A DNA stretch of 15,868 bases from S010-25 sp964466455. GTDB lineage: Bacteria > Pseudomonadota > Gammaproteobacteria > SZUA-229. The notes below the pieces were generated by a model. It ran no database searches. It was not told where the DNA came from and saw nothing but the letters and a program-made list of their open reading frames with translations. The DNA lies in assembly GCA_964466455.1 (NCBI GenBank), contig CAYXNL010000051.1:1-15868 (forward strand), written 5' to 3'. Each line of letters begins with the position of its first letter. The first letter of the stretch is position 1. Positions 6,111-12,929 of this stretch are shown one piece after another. The position numbers and the translations under genes were made by a program.

Positions 6111-6920
6111 CTACAACCTTTTCTCTTTAATCAGGAAGCGTCCAAGCAGGTTTAGTGCCAATACAGCCAGAGTGAGGATCAATGCTGCTGCCCAGGCAAG
6201 CGCAACCAGTTTTTCATTCGGCATGGTAGCCAGGTTATAAATGGAAACGGTCATAGACGGGTAGGTATGGCTTAAATTTGTTTCCATGTAGATGGTGGAG
6301 CCACTGGTATAGAGCAGCGGTGCGGTTTCTCCTACTATACGGGCAAACGCCAGAATCAGACCGGTCATAATACCAACCTTGGCAGCCTTTAAAATAATGT
6401 GAAGAATCACGTGGTATTTGGGTGCACCAATAGCAATACCTGCTTCACGCAGTTCGGTTGGCACCAGACCCAGCATGTCATCGGTGGTTCGTACCACAAT
6501 AGGTAACATCATCACAAACAGGGCGGCAATGCCTGCCCAGCCATTGGTATGGCCAACCGGGATAACAATAATGGCGTAGATAAATGTGCCGATAACAATG
6601 GAAGGGGCAGACATCATCACATCACTGAGGTCACGGATAAAGTTGGCGTAGCGGGTATGATTGCCGTATTCCTGTAAATAAATGCCAGCAAGCAGGCCCA
6701 CCGGAATGCCAATGGCGGAAGCGGCTCCGGCAAGGACAAACTGTCCCCACAACAGATTACGGATGCCATTGTTAACCAGATCATGGGTGAAAATATAAGG
6801 ACTCAGAGCAGAAGAACCCTTGATAACCAGAGTAATTAAAATCCAGCCTAAAAACAGTAGACCTAAAATAGCCATCAGAGATGAGAGCAATATAGCAATT
6901 TTATTTACCAGTAAGCGCAT
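6111..6920 (-). CDS. pstA: Phosphate ABC transporter permease PstA
   Basis: PstA is one of the two inner-membrane subunits forming the phosphate channel. The 269-aa product has about six membrane segments, beginning with a hydrophobic stretch at about 10-32. It has the EAA-type loop TELREAGIAIGAPKYHVIL that contacts PstB, followed by the typical GLILAFARIVGETAPLLYTSG block. It starts 2 bp after the pstC stop with GAGG upstream and leads directly into pstB, so the three are tightly coupled. Confidence 0.96.
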   Translation of the reverse strand: MRLLVNKIAILLSSLMAILGLLFLGWILITLVIKGSSALSPYIFTHDLVNNGIRNLLWGQFVLAGAASAIGIPVGLLAGIYLQEYGNHTRYANFIRDLSDVMMSAPSIVIGTFIYAIIVIPVGHTNGWAGIAALFVMMLPIVVRTTDDMLGLVPTELREAGIAIGAPKYHVILHIILKAAKVGIMTGLILAFARIVGETAPLLYTSGSTIYMETNLSHTYPSMTVSIYNLATMPNEKLVALAWAAALILTLAVLALNLLGRFLIKEKRL

Positions 6921-6922
6921 GA

Positions 6923-8029
6923 TTATGTACGCCTCAAAAAGAAATACTTGGCTGAAAAAATAGTGATAAAGCTGATAACAAACAGGATTAGAGATAAATA
7001 AAACAGAGCATCCATACTGATACCACTGGACTCGGCAAAATTATTGGCCAGTACAACCGGTATTGAAGTGGTGGGAGCGGTAATATTGTGGGCAAACTTG
7101 AATATACCCCCGATAACAAAAGCAACCGCCATCGTTTCGCCCATCGCCCGACCAAGTGAAACAATAATAGAACCGATAATACCGGCCTTGGCATAGGGAA
7201 AAATAATGTCTTTAATCACTTCAAATTTGGTTGCCCCCATCGCGTAAGCAGATTCTTTTAGAACATCGGGCGTGGTATTGATGGCATCGCGGCTTAATGC
7301 TGCCATAAACGGGATAACCATTACCCCTAATACAAGACCGGCAATAAGTAATGATACGCTGTGTCCGCCGAAGATTGAGGCGACAAAAGGGCCGAAATAA
7401 AAGAGTGCCCACATGCCATAGATAATACTGGGGATGGCAGCAAGCAGCTCAATTGCGACACCAATAGGTTTGGCAATATGTTCATTAGCAATTTCGGATA
7501 AAAATACCGCAATACCCATGGCGATGGGAATGGAAAATAACATTGCAATCAGGGTGGAAAAAATGGTGCCTACAATGGGTACGGCACCGCCATAAATAGT
7601 TTTTATATTTTTTCTGGCAGAATCAGGCAGGTTGGTTTGGCCGGTATCGGTATCATCATCGGTAGGAATAGTTTCATCTGTATCAAAACCATCATTCAGA
7701 CTCGCTTCTTCGCTGGGCGACAATGTATCATCCTCGGATGTATTTTTTGTTGCTGTCTGCGTGGTTGTCGTCACATCGGTCGGGCTGCCTGTACTGTTTG
7801 CAGTGGTGGCAGTCGCTTCGTTATGTAAGGCTTTGACGGTTGTGCCGATCTTTGCTGCGGTGTTGTTCTCTACGATATTGACCCCCCAACGTGGATCAAT
7901 AATAAAATGTGCGCCGAATTCTTCAATTGCTGGCCTCGCCGTAAGGTAAAGCACAGTAACGGTTGCTACCAGTATAATAAAAACAAAACTGGCACTGGAT
8001 GTAGCGAGTATTCTAAATAATTTTTCCAC
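6923..8029 (-). CDS. pstC: Phosphate ABC transporter permease PstC with a large periplasmic insertion
   Basis: PstC pairs with PstA as the phosphate permease. The product is 368 aa, some 50 longer than E. coli PstC. Membrane segment 1 is at about 13-31; the conserved core resumes at IYGGAVPIVGT (145-155) and includes ELLAAIPSIIYGMWALF, the EAA loop LKESAYAMGATKFEV and GRAMGETMAVAFVIGG. Between DPRWGV (45-50) and IYGG lies about 90 residues of Thr/Asp/Ser-rich low-complexity sequence that E. coli PstC lacks; it would sit in the periplasm. The chosen start is GTG with no visible ribosome site. The frame stays open for more than 50 codons upstream, with plausible coding content (KHISKAINLSDKHVAPEHIF) but no ATG, GTG or TTG. 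The N-terminus is therefore uncertain. Confidence 0.93.
   Translation of the reverse strand: MEKLFRILATSSASFVFIILVATVTVLYLTARPAIEEFGAHFIIDPRWGVNIVENNTAAKIGTTVKALHNEATATTANSTGSPTDVTTTTQTATKNTSEDDTLSPSEEASLNDGFDTDETIPTDDDTDTGQTNLPDSARKNIKTIYGGAVPIVGTIFSTLIAMLFSIPIAMGIAVFLSEIANEHIAKPIGVAIELLAAIPSIIYGMWALFYFGPFVASIFGGHSVSLLIAGLVLGVMVIPFMAALSRDAINTTPDVLKESAYAMGATKFEVIKDIIFPYAKAGIIGSIIVSLGRAMGETMAVAFVIGGIFKFAHNITAPTTSIPVVLANNFAESSGISMDALFYLSLILFVISFITIFSAKYFFLRRT
7610..7870 (-). other. Low-complexity Thr/Asp-rich insertion in PstC
   Basis: Residues about 54-140 of PstC are rich in T, D, S, N and E, and include repeated TTTT, TDDDTDT and SEEAS patches. The segment has no cysteine, no hydrophobic stretch and no recognised domain. 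It separates membrane segment 1 from the conserved IYGGAVPIVGT block. The reading frame is intact across it, so this is an insertion and not a disruption. Confidence 0.75.
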
Positions 8030-8319
8030 AGGTATCGGGCTTAATACTGGTTGGGATTTATCTGGTTGAAAAATGTGTTCAGGTGCAACGTGTTTGTCAG
8101 ATAGATTAATGGCCTTGCTGATGTGTTTGTTTTCACCGGTTACACTACCATTATGTTGTAATTTACAAAGTGTTATAAAAAACTGGTGTATTCTGGTACC
8201 CCTAAACAGCCCCTCTCCTTATTCCCAGCAGTTTTTGTATGAAAAAACACACCGGATAAGTATAGGAAAGGGGCTGAATTATATAACAAATTGCTATGTC
8301 AGGGTTAAAATCGAGTGCA
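8030..8319. other. pstS-pstC intergenic region
   Basis: This 290-bp gap holds the stem-loop at 8207-8276 and, from about 8206 to 8030 on the minus strand, an open frame in phase with pstC that has no standard start codon. No Pho box or other promoter was recognised here, so pstC probably depends on read-through from pstS. Confidence 0.5.
8207..8276 (-). promoter_or_regulatory. Long stem-loop between pstS and pstC
   Basis: The arms 8207-8222 and 8262-8276 are complementary over about 14 of 16 positions (CAGCCCCT pairs exactly with AGGGGCTG, then TCCT with AGGA). The loop is about 40 nt and contains a second small hairpin (TTTTTGTATGAAAAA). No long U-run follows on the minus strand, so it is not a classic terminator. 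Such hairpins downstream of binding-protein genes commonly protect the 5' message and reduce read-through, giving more PstS than permease. Confidence 0.6.
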
Positions 8320-9324
8320 TTACATGCCTTTATTAGCCATGTAATGTTCAACTTTTTTTACGACCACTGGTGGCAGGGCGACATAACCCAGAGCTGAAAT
8401 GGTATCTGGATGCGAAAAGGCAAAGCGGTAGAAGTCGGCAACCTGTTTTTTCTTGCTACTTTCGTTCGGTACCAGCACAAAGGTTGCGGTCATCACAGGA
8501 TAACCGGATTTTGGATACTCAATGTTGGCATAAAAGTCTATTTTAGGATCCAGGTTGGCGTATTTTGCACCAGTAGCAAAAGAAGCTGGGTTGGGTTTAA
8601 CAAATTTATGCGCCCGGTTTTCGATAGTTGCCAGCTGCAACTTGTTGGAAACTGCGTCGGCATAATCAACATAACCAATTGAATACGCATTGGTTTTGAT
8701 CGCTGTGGATACGCCGAAATTACCTTTACCGGCAATCTGGTTATTCATTGGCCAGTTAACGTCTTTTCTGGCACCAAAATGTGTGCGCCAGACTGAGTTC
8801 ATTTTTGACAGGTAATAGGTAAAGCCAAAGGTGGTGCCGGACTTATCTGAGCGATGTACAAATAAAACCTTTTTATGTGGCAGATTCAGCCCTGGATTGT
8901 CATGTTTGATTGTGTTGGCATCCCAGTATTCGATATTACCCAGTACAATCCCGGAAATTGCACTTTCAGACAATTTCAGGTTCGAAACACCAGGGATATT
9001 GTAGGCAAAGGTGATGGCACCGATGGCAATAGGAAACTGGCTTAAGTTTTTCTTCTTTAATACAGAGGGTTTGAGGGGTTTATCACTACCGCCAAAATCG
9101 ACATGACGGGCGGAAACTTCTTTAATACCAGCGCCGGAGCCAGTGGGTGAATAATTAACTTTATTACCGGTTTTATCAAAATAAAGTTTCGCCCAGGCTT
9201 TGTTTGCCGGATACTGGAAGCTGGAACCAGTACCTTCGATGGTAGCCGCCATGGCGGAAGTTGAGATCAGAGCGGAAGTTGAAATAGCCGCAATCATCAG
9301 GCCGGCCAGGATATGTTTTTTCAT
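8320..9324 (-). CDS. pstS: Periplasmic phosphate-binding protein PstS
   Basis: PstS captures phosphate in the periplasm and delivers it to PstC-PstA. The 334-aa precursor has a clear signal peptide with cleavage expected after SAMA (residue 26). The mature protein starts with the hallmark IEGTGSSFQYP and continues with YSPTGSGAGIKE (phosphate-binding loop), FGGSDKPL and HRSDKSGTTFGFTYYLS. These motifs carry the Ser/Thr/Asp/Arg ligands known in the family. The start ATG has GAGGA about 8 bp upstream. The gene heads the operon, behind a good Pho box, and is separated from pstC by a long hairpin. Confidence 0.96.
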   Translation of the reverse strand: MKKHILAGLMIAAISTSALISTSAMAATIEGTGSSFQYPANKAWAKLYFDKTGNKVNYSPTGSGAGIKEVSARHVDFGGSDKPLKPSVLKKKNLSQFPIAIGAITFAYNIPGVSNLKLSESAISGIVLGNIEYWDANTIKHDNPGLNLPHKKVLFVHRSDKSGTTFGFTYYLSKMNSVWRTHFGARKDVNWPMNNQIAGKGNFGVSTAIKTNAYSIGYVDYADAVSNKLQLATIENRAHKFVKPNPASFATGAKYANLDPKIDFYANIEYPKSGYPVMTATFVLVPNESSKKKQVADFYRFAFSHPDTISALGYVALPPVVVKKVEHYMANKGM

Positions 9325-9407
9325 CTATTATTCCTCATTGGAAAGGTTCTATCTATTGGAAAAAAGTAATTTATTCATTAAAACGCGATACACTTTAGCG
9401 TTTGATT

Positions 9408-9425
9408 GTTACAGAAATATGAAAT
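9408..9425 (-). promoter_or_regulatory. Pho box (PhoB-binding site) upstream of pstS
   Basis: On the minus strand the 18-mer ATTTCATATTTCTGTAAC matches the PhoB consensus CTGTCATAWAWCTGTMAY at about 15 of 18 positions, as two 7-mers (ATTTCAT and CTGTAAC) spaced by 4 AT bases. A -10 candidate, TAAAGT (9392-9397), follows after 10 bp, the spacing typical of PhoB-activated promoters, and transcription would begin about 60 bp before the pstS ATG. This implies induction by phosphate starvation. Confidence 0.7.
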
Positions 9426-9541
9426 CTGCTGAAATAGTGCCTGATTTTAGCAATTGCTGTACTCCGTTGATCGGTTTGTGTGAAATAAATGGCGGATGTT
9501 CCTGTTAGCGCCGATACATTATTCAGATCCTGATTCCGTCT

Positions 9542-9563
9542 GCTTGCGGCAGGGTAGTTTATT
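9542..9563 (+). repeat. Dispersed repeat copy 1 (GCTTGCGGCAGGGTAGTTTA...)
   Basis: This is the 22-bp unit used as reference. Its left side forms a small hairpin, CTGC-TTGCG-GCAG (9540-9552), followed by GGTAGTTTATT. It lies in the leader of the glycosylase gene. Confidence 0.55.
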
Positions 9564-9585
9564 CTCTTTCGGGTTATCTCCCGCA

Positions 9586-9607
9586 GCTTGTTGCGGGGTA
9601 GCTTATT
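9586..9607 (+). repeat. Dispersed repeat copy 2
   Basis: Matches copy 1 at 18 of 22 positions and lies 44 bp downstream of it. It overlaps the perfect hairpin CCCGCA-GCTTGT-TGCGGG (9580-9597), followed by GGTAGCTTATT. It is 15 bp upstream of the chosen glycosylase start. Confidence 0.5.
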
Positions 9608-9621
9608 TAACGTGGATTTAT

Positions 9622-10239
9622 ATGGTCACAGAACAGCTAATTATCAAACATCAGCAGACGCTAAATCAATGTCGCTGGTGTCCGGATATGATTCCGCCCG
9701 TTATTCAGGGGGAGCCGGTAATTTCGCCGATTTTACTGATCGGGCAGGCACCCGGTATTCGTGAAGAGCAATTACAGCGACCCTTCGCCTGGACAGCGGG
9801 TAAAACACTGTTTAAATGGTTTGTTTCTATTGGGGTGGAGGAAAAAAATTTTCGGCAGCAGGTTTATATATCTGCCGTGTGTCGCTGTTTCCCCGGTAAA
9901 AAACCGGAGGGCGGCGATAGGGTGCCGAATAAAAAAGAAATTGCCAACTGCTCACAATGGTTAAATGCCGAATTGAATATGCTGAAGCCAGTATTAATTA
10001 TTCCAGTCGGTAAGTTGGCTATCTCACAGTTTCTCTCTTTCGGCAAGCTGGTGGATGTTATCGGCCAGACCTTTAGCCAGAAAATAGATGGCGCAGAAAG
10101 CCTGATTATTCCCCTGCCGCATCCCTCCGGTGCATCAACGTGGCATCAACGTCCACCGGGAAAGATATTATTGCAGCAGGCGTTATCATTAATTCAGACA
10201 CAACCTGTCTGGCAGGCATTGCAAATAGGCATAAAATAA
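9622..10239 (+). CDS. Uracil-DNA glycosylase family protein with probable 4Fe-4S cluster
   Basis: From the ATG at 9622 the product is 205 aa. It has the family 4/5-type motif 1 as ILLIGQAPGIREEQLQRPFA (37-56) with WTAGKTLF, and motif 2 as LPHPSGAS (165-172). Four cysteines fit the iron-sulfur pattern of these enzymes: C17-x2-C20, C87 (or C89) in AVCRCFPGKKP, and C110 in KEIANC. Such proteins remove uracil from DNA in base excision repair. The Gln after the first Gly of motif 1 and the HPSG ending differ from classical family 4 (GEAPG, HPSP), so substrate range is uncertain. An upstream in-frame ATG at 9496 would add 42 residues unlike the family. The ribosome site is weak. The gene converges on the BrkB-like gene. 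Confidence 0.8.
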   Translation: MVTEQLIIKHQQTLNQCRWCPDMIPPVIQGEPVISPILLIGQAPGIREEQLQRPFAWTAGKTLFKWFVSIGVEEKNFRQQVYISAVCRCFPGKKPEGGDRVPNKKEIANCSQWLNAELNMLKPVLIIPVGKLAISQFLSFGKLVDVIGQTFSQKIDGAESLIIPLPHPSGASTWHQRPPGKILLQQALSLIQTQPVWQALQIGIK

Positions 10240-10245
10240 TTCATG

Positions 10246-10270
10246 TATTGCGTTATCAGAGGGCGCAATA
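10246..10270. terminator. Hairpin between convergent genes, possible weak bidirectional terminator
   Basis: TATTGCG (10246-10252) and CGCAATA (10264-10270) form a perfect 7-bp stem with an 11-nt loop, 7 bp after the glycosylase stop and 18 bp from the BrkB-like stop. There is no clear T-run on either side, so termination is inferred from position. Confidence 0.35.
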
Positions 10271-10287
10271 AATTAATCGAAGTGCCC

Positions 10288-11601
10288 TTAGATAATATCT
10301 TTGATGGTGATATCGCCGAGTTCTTTTTTTCGTGAATGGTTAATTCGATTGATAATTTCATCAACTTTTTTGTCTGCGGTAATGGTGTCGAGATGTAAAT
10401 GAGCGCTTTCTTCCGCTTTACGTATCGCAGAAAAGACAGAATCAATACGGATTGTTTCCAGTGAGCGTGCGGGTATATAGGTATTCTTTCCTTTTTCAAT
10501 TTTAACCAGTAGTTCAGCGGTTTCCAGCGCGTGAACGACAGAAAGAATGAGTGGTTCTGAAATATCCAGTGTTCTGGATAATTGCAGGGTACTCAATGGT
10601 AGTTGCTGATGATGAAATTGGTAACTGATAATCTGCATAATGGTTATGGCAAGTTTTTCACGCAGGCGACAGCTTACAGGTATGTCCTGTTGTCGGTTGT
10701 GAGTAGATTCAGGATGCTGATAATAGAACGCAAATGAGGCTCCGGTTAATACAATCAACCAGGTGGCGTATATCCAGAGCATAAAGATAATTAAAATAGC
10801 AAAGCTGGAATAAATGGCGGTGTAATTAGTTGAGCTGGCAATAAAGCTGGTAAAAATTCGACTGGCTAACTCCCATAAGAGACTGGCGGTCAATGCACCG
10901 GCAAGGGCAGGTTTTATCTTTACACGGGTGTTGGGTACCAGAATATAGATAAAAGTAAAAACGATAAGCATCAGAAAAAAGGGAAGTATTTTTCCGATCA
11001 TTAAGATGAATGAACCGAAAGGTTCGATCATTAAAATATCATTAACGATAGTGGAATTGTTGACGCTTGCTGTTATGCCGATGCCGGTAAAAATGAGTAC
11101 CGGACCAACCAGAATAACGCTGAGATAATTGCTAAAACGCTGAATCAGGCTGCGCGTTGTGGCTATCTTCCAGCTATAATTAAATGCGGTTTCAATTTTT
11201 TTTACCAGCGACAGGACGGTCAGGAGTAAAAAAACCAGACCTAAAGTTCCCAGCGCGCCAACTTTTATATTATCGACAAAACTAATAATCTGATTAGCTA
11301 TCTCCGGGCCTTTATTGCCCAGTGGTATAAGCAGGTGAAGCAGTAATGGTTCTAATTGATTGTGGATACCGAAACCTTTCAGTACCGAAAAACTTACCGC
11401 AAGCAGGGGAACCAGTGACAGCAGGGTAATATAGACCAGCCCCGCAGCACGTAATGAAATAAGACCACTGGCCAGGTCACTGCCGACAGCATAGATAATA
11501 CGTAAAAAAGAGATGCTGCCCCTTTGCCAGCGGGCAAGGTGTTTGATATCTTTCTGCCAGATAAAATCAGCAAGCCTGTTTTGCATTTCGGTTATATACA
11601 T
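10288..11601 (-). CDS. YihY/BrkB-family inner-membrane protein with C-terminal winged-helix-like extension
   Basis: This 437-aa protein carries the YihY/BrkB signature RAAGLVYITLLSLVPLLAVSF (51-71). About six membrane segments follow, near 33-70, 115-133, 158-180, 197-222, 232-255 and 266-296, with WELASRIFTSFIASSTNYTAIYSSFA typical of the family. The membrane part ends near 300. Residues about 312-437 form a soluble tail: REKLAITIMQII, then LSTLQLSRTLDISEPLILSVVHALETAELLV, which reads as a winged helix, and a charged C-terminus. Many longer BrkB homologues have such a tail. The family was once labelled RNase BN; its true function is not established. The ribosome site AGGA is far (15 bp) from the first ATG. 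The gene lies 71 bp after the thioredoxin-like gene on the same strand. Confidence 0.85.
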   Translation of the reverse strand: MYITEMQNRLADFIWQKDIKHLARWQRGSISFLRIIYAVGSDLASGLISLRAAGLVYITLLSLVPLLAVSFSVLKGFGIHNQLEPLLLHLLIPLGNKGPEIANQIISFVDNIKVGALGTLGLVFLLLTVLSLVKKIETAFNYSWKIATTRSLIQRFSNYLSVILVGPVLIFTGIGITASVNNSTIVNDILMIEPFGSFILMIGKILPFFLMLIVFTFIYILVPNTRVKIKPALAGALTASLLWELASRIFTSFIASSTNYTAIYSSFAILIIFMLWIYATWLIVLTGASFAFYYQHPESTHNRQQDIPVSCRLREKLAITIMQIISYQFHHQQLPLSTLQLSRTLDISEPLILSVVHALETAELLVKIEKGKNTYIPARSLETIRIDSVFSAIRKAEESAHLHLDTITADKKVDEIINRINHSRKKELGDITIKDII

Positions 11602-11648
11602 GGGTAATAAATTCTGTCCTTTTTATCTATCTGGTTTATCTACCCGCT

Positions 11649-11667
11649 AATAATGATAATTATCAGC
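11649..11667. promoter_or_regulatory. Fur-box-like palindrome upstream of the BrkB-like gene
   Basis: AATAATGATAATTATCAGC matches the 19-bp Fur consensus GATAATGATAATCATTATC at 15 positions and contains the perfect palindrome TGATAATTATCA (11654-11665). It lies between the thioredoxin-like stop and the BrkB-like start. AT-rich sequence makes chance matches fairly likely. Confidence 0.35.
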
Positions 11668-11672
11668 AGATT

Positions 11673-12737
11673 TTAGCGACGGATTTTACGTTGTTGTAGT
11701 CGCCATGTTTGGTAATCAACCCCATGTTTGTAGCCCTTTTTATTGACATATTCCAGCACACCGAGAAGACGATAAAACTGGGTGACTGAATCAATACGAA
11801 TAATTTCTTTACCATCAGGGTCAAAAAATACCAGTGTGGGTGCGTAAAAAATATGTAACTGTTTAGCCCAGTCTTTTGCCGTAGTTTTTTCACCCTGCGG
11901 GGTAATAACCGGGGTGCCTTTCCACATATTTAGTTGTATTACGTTCATTTTTTCAAGTTGCTGTATGGGCTTTTGCTTACTTAAGGGACCGCTATGTAAT
12001 AAATCACAGGTATGACAGTCGCTTTCTTCAAAAAACACACTTAATGCCTTACCGTGGTGCAATAGTGCCGGCAGATTATAAGGAGGCGGACGGAAAAATT
12101 TCCGTTCATTAAGGCCATTCTGGAGGAAAAATTTCCCCGGTACAGCGCGAGCGAGGTAATCACTGAAGGTTTCCTTTTTATAGAACATTTCGGTGGTATA
12201 TTTCAGCGCGGCACCAAATTTATAGGGTGGGTAAAAACCACGCAGGCGAAATACCGGTTTGCCATCACGGTCATAAAAAACCAGTGAAGGGGTAAAATTG
12301 GTTTTGTAATGAAGGGATAAATCGCGCTCCGAATACAGCTTTCCATCGGTATCAATAATATCGTCAATACCCCATATATTAAAGGCGATGACATCATAAT
12401 TTTTACGCAGATAATTAACGATATCAGGGTTGGAAAGACTGGTCTGGATAAACTGTTTGCAGTAGGCGCAATGTTTTTGTCCAAAATAGGTGATAATGCC
12501 GTTTTTACCTTCTTTCAATGCCTGTTTCAGGTCAACACGTAAATCTCCGGAAGAGGTTTTAAACCAGTTCGGATAAACCACCGCCTCTTCAAGCCGGCTG
12601 TCATTAAATTTAAGTATGTCGCTATTTTTGTCTGCTGCATAAAGCGGGCTGGAGGCTGCCAGGGTAAAGAGCCAGCAGAACAGGCTGAATATTAAACAAT
12701 AAAACGGATTACCATTGTGAGAAATAGACGTTTGCAT
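11673..12737 (-). CDS. Secreted protein with two thioredoxin folds (SoxW-like)
   Basis: This is a 354-aa precursor with an N-terminal signal peptide (hydrophobic stretch about 11-28, cleavage expected after PLYA, residue 34). Two thioredoxin-like domains follow in tandem. The first has GIITYFGQKHCAYC (80-93, CAYC) and cis-Pro in NFTPSLVFYD (147-156). The second has LSVFFEESDCHTC (232-244, CHTC) and YAPTLVFFDPDGK (298-310). Both redox pairs are intact. The pattern matches SoxW/thioredoxin_2-type periplasmic disulfide reductases, which keep partner proteins or haem sites reduced. No sox or cytochrome maturation genes are in the window, so the partner is unknown. It is transcribed divergently from another thioredoxin-domain gene, with a recognisable promoter between them. 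Confidence 0.8.
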   Translation of the reverse strand: MQTSISHNGNPFYCLIFSLFCWLFTLAASSPLYAADKNSDILKFNDSRLEEAVVYPNWFKTSSGDLRVDLKQALKEGKNGIITYFGQKHCAYCKQFIQTSLSNPDIVNYLRKNYDVIAFNIWGIDDIIDTDGKLYSERDLSLHYKTNFTPSLVFYDRDGKPVFRLRGFYPPYKFGAALKYTTEMFYKKETFSDYLARAVPGKFFLQNGLNERKFFRPPPYNLPALLHHGKALSVFFEESDCHTCDLLHSGPLSKQKPIQQLEKMNVIQLNMWKGTPVITPQGEKTTAKDWAKQLHIFYAPTLVFFDPDGKEIIRIDSVTQFYRLLGVLEYVNKKGYKHGVDYQTWRLQQRKIRR

Positions 12738-12776
12738 TATATAAATAAACCCATATTAGTAATTTGTTGATAAATA

Positions 12777-12806
12777 TTTATAGCATACATAATTTAATGA
12801 GTGTAA
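12777..12806 (-). promoter_or_regulatory. Sigma70-type promoter for the SoxW-like gene
   Basis: On the minus strand TTACAC (12801-12806) and TATAAA (12777-12782) are separated by 18 bp, with a TG at the extended -10 position. Transcription would begin about 30 bp before the ATG at 12737. Confidence 0.5.
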
Positions 12807-12866
12807 CGTAAAACAACAAAATCTGGTTTAACTATATCCTGTTACGGCAAGAACTGCTATGGAAGC

Positions 12867-12875
12867 TGATATACT
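12867..12875 (+). promoter_or_regulatory. Candidate extended -10 promoter for the thioredoxin-HEAT gene (TGATATACT)
   Basis: TATACT at 12870-12875 with TG at the extended position lies 54 bp before the ATG. No convincing -35 is seen. It sits back to back with the minus-strand promoter at 12777-12806, so the two thioredoxin genes could share control. Confidence 0.4.
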
Positions 12876-12929
12876 GACGGGTCAAATGAGAATGACAGGT
12901 ATTATTTCGAAAATATCGGGGGTTGTCGT

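Larger units (their letters stand above)
9325..9621. other. Divergent region between pstS and the uracil-DNA glycosylase gene
   Basis: The left part carries the pstS promoter. The right part (9540-9607) holds two imperfect copies of the dispersed repeat, each with a small hairpin. An open frame reaches back to 9496, but its first 42 residues are unrelated to the glycosylase family and run through the repeats, so they are taken as non-coding. Confidence 0.5.

Noticed and set aside
7632..7949. Hydrophobic + strand frame opposite PstC
   Set aside because: It is the shadow of the Thr/Asp-rich insertion; the reverse complement of such codons gives Val/Ser/Ala-rich frames.
9496..9621. N-terminal extension of the glycosylase from the ATG at 9496
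   Set aside because: The 42 added residues cross the two repeat copies and do not fit the family, whose proteins begin close to the C-x2-C motif.
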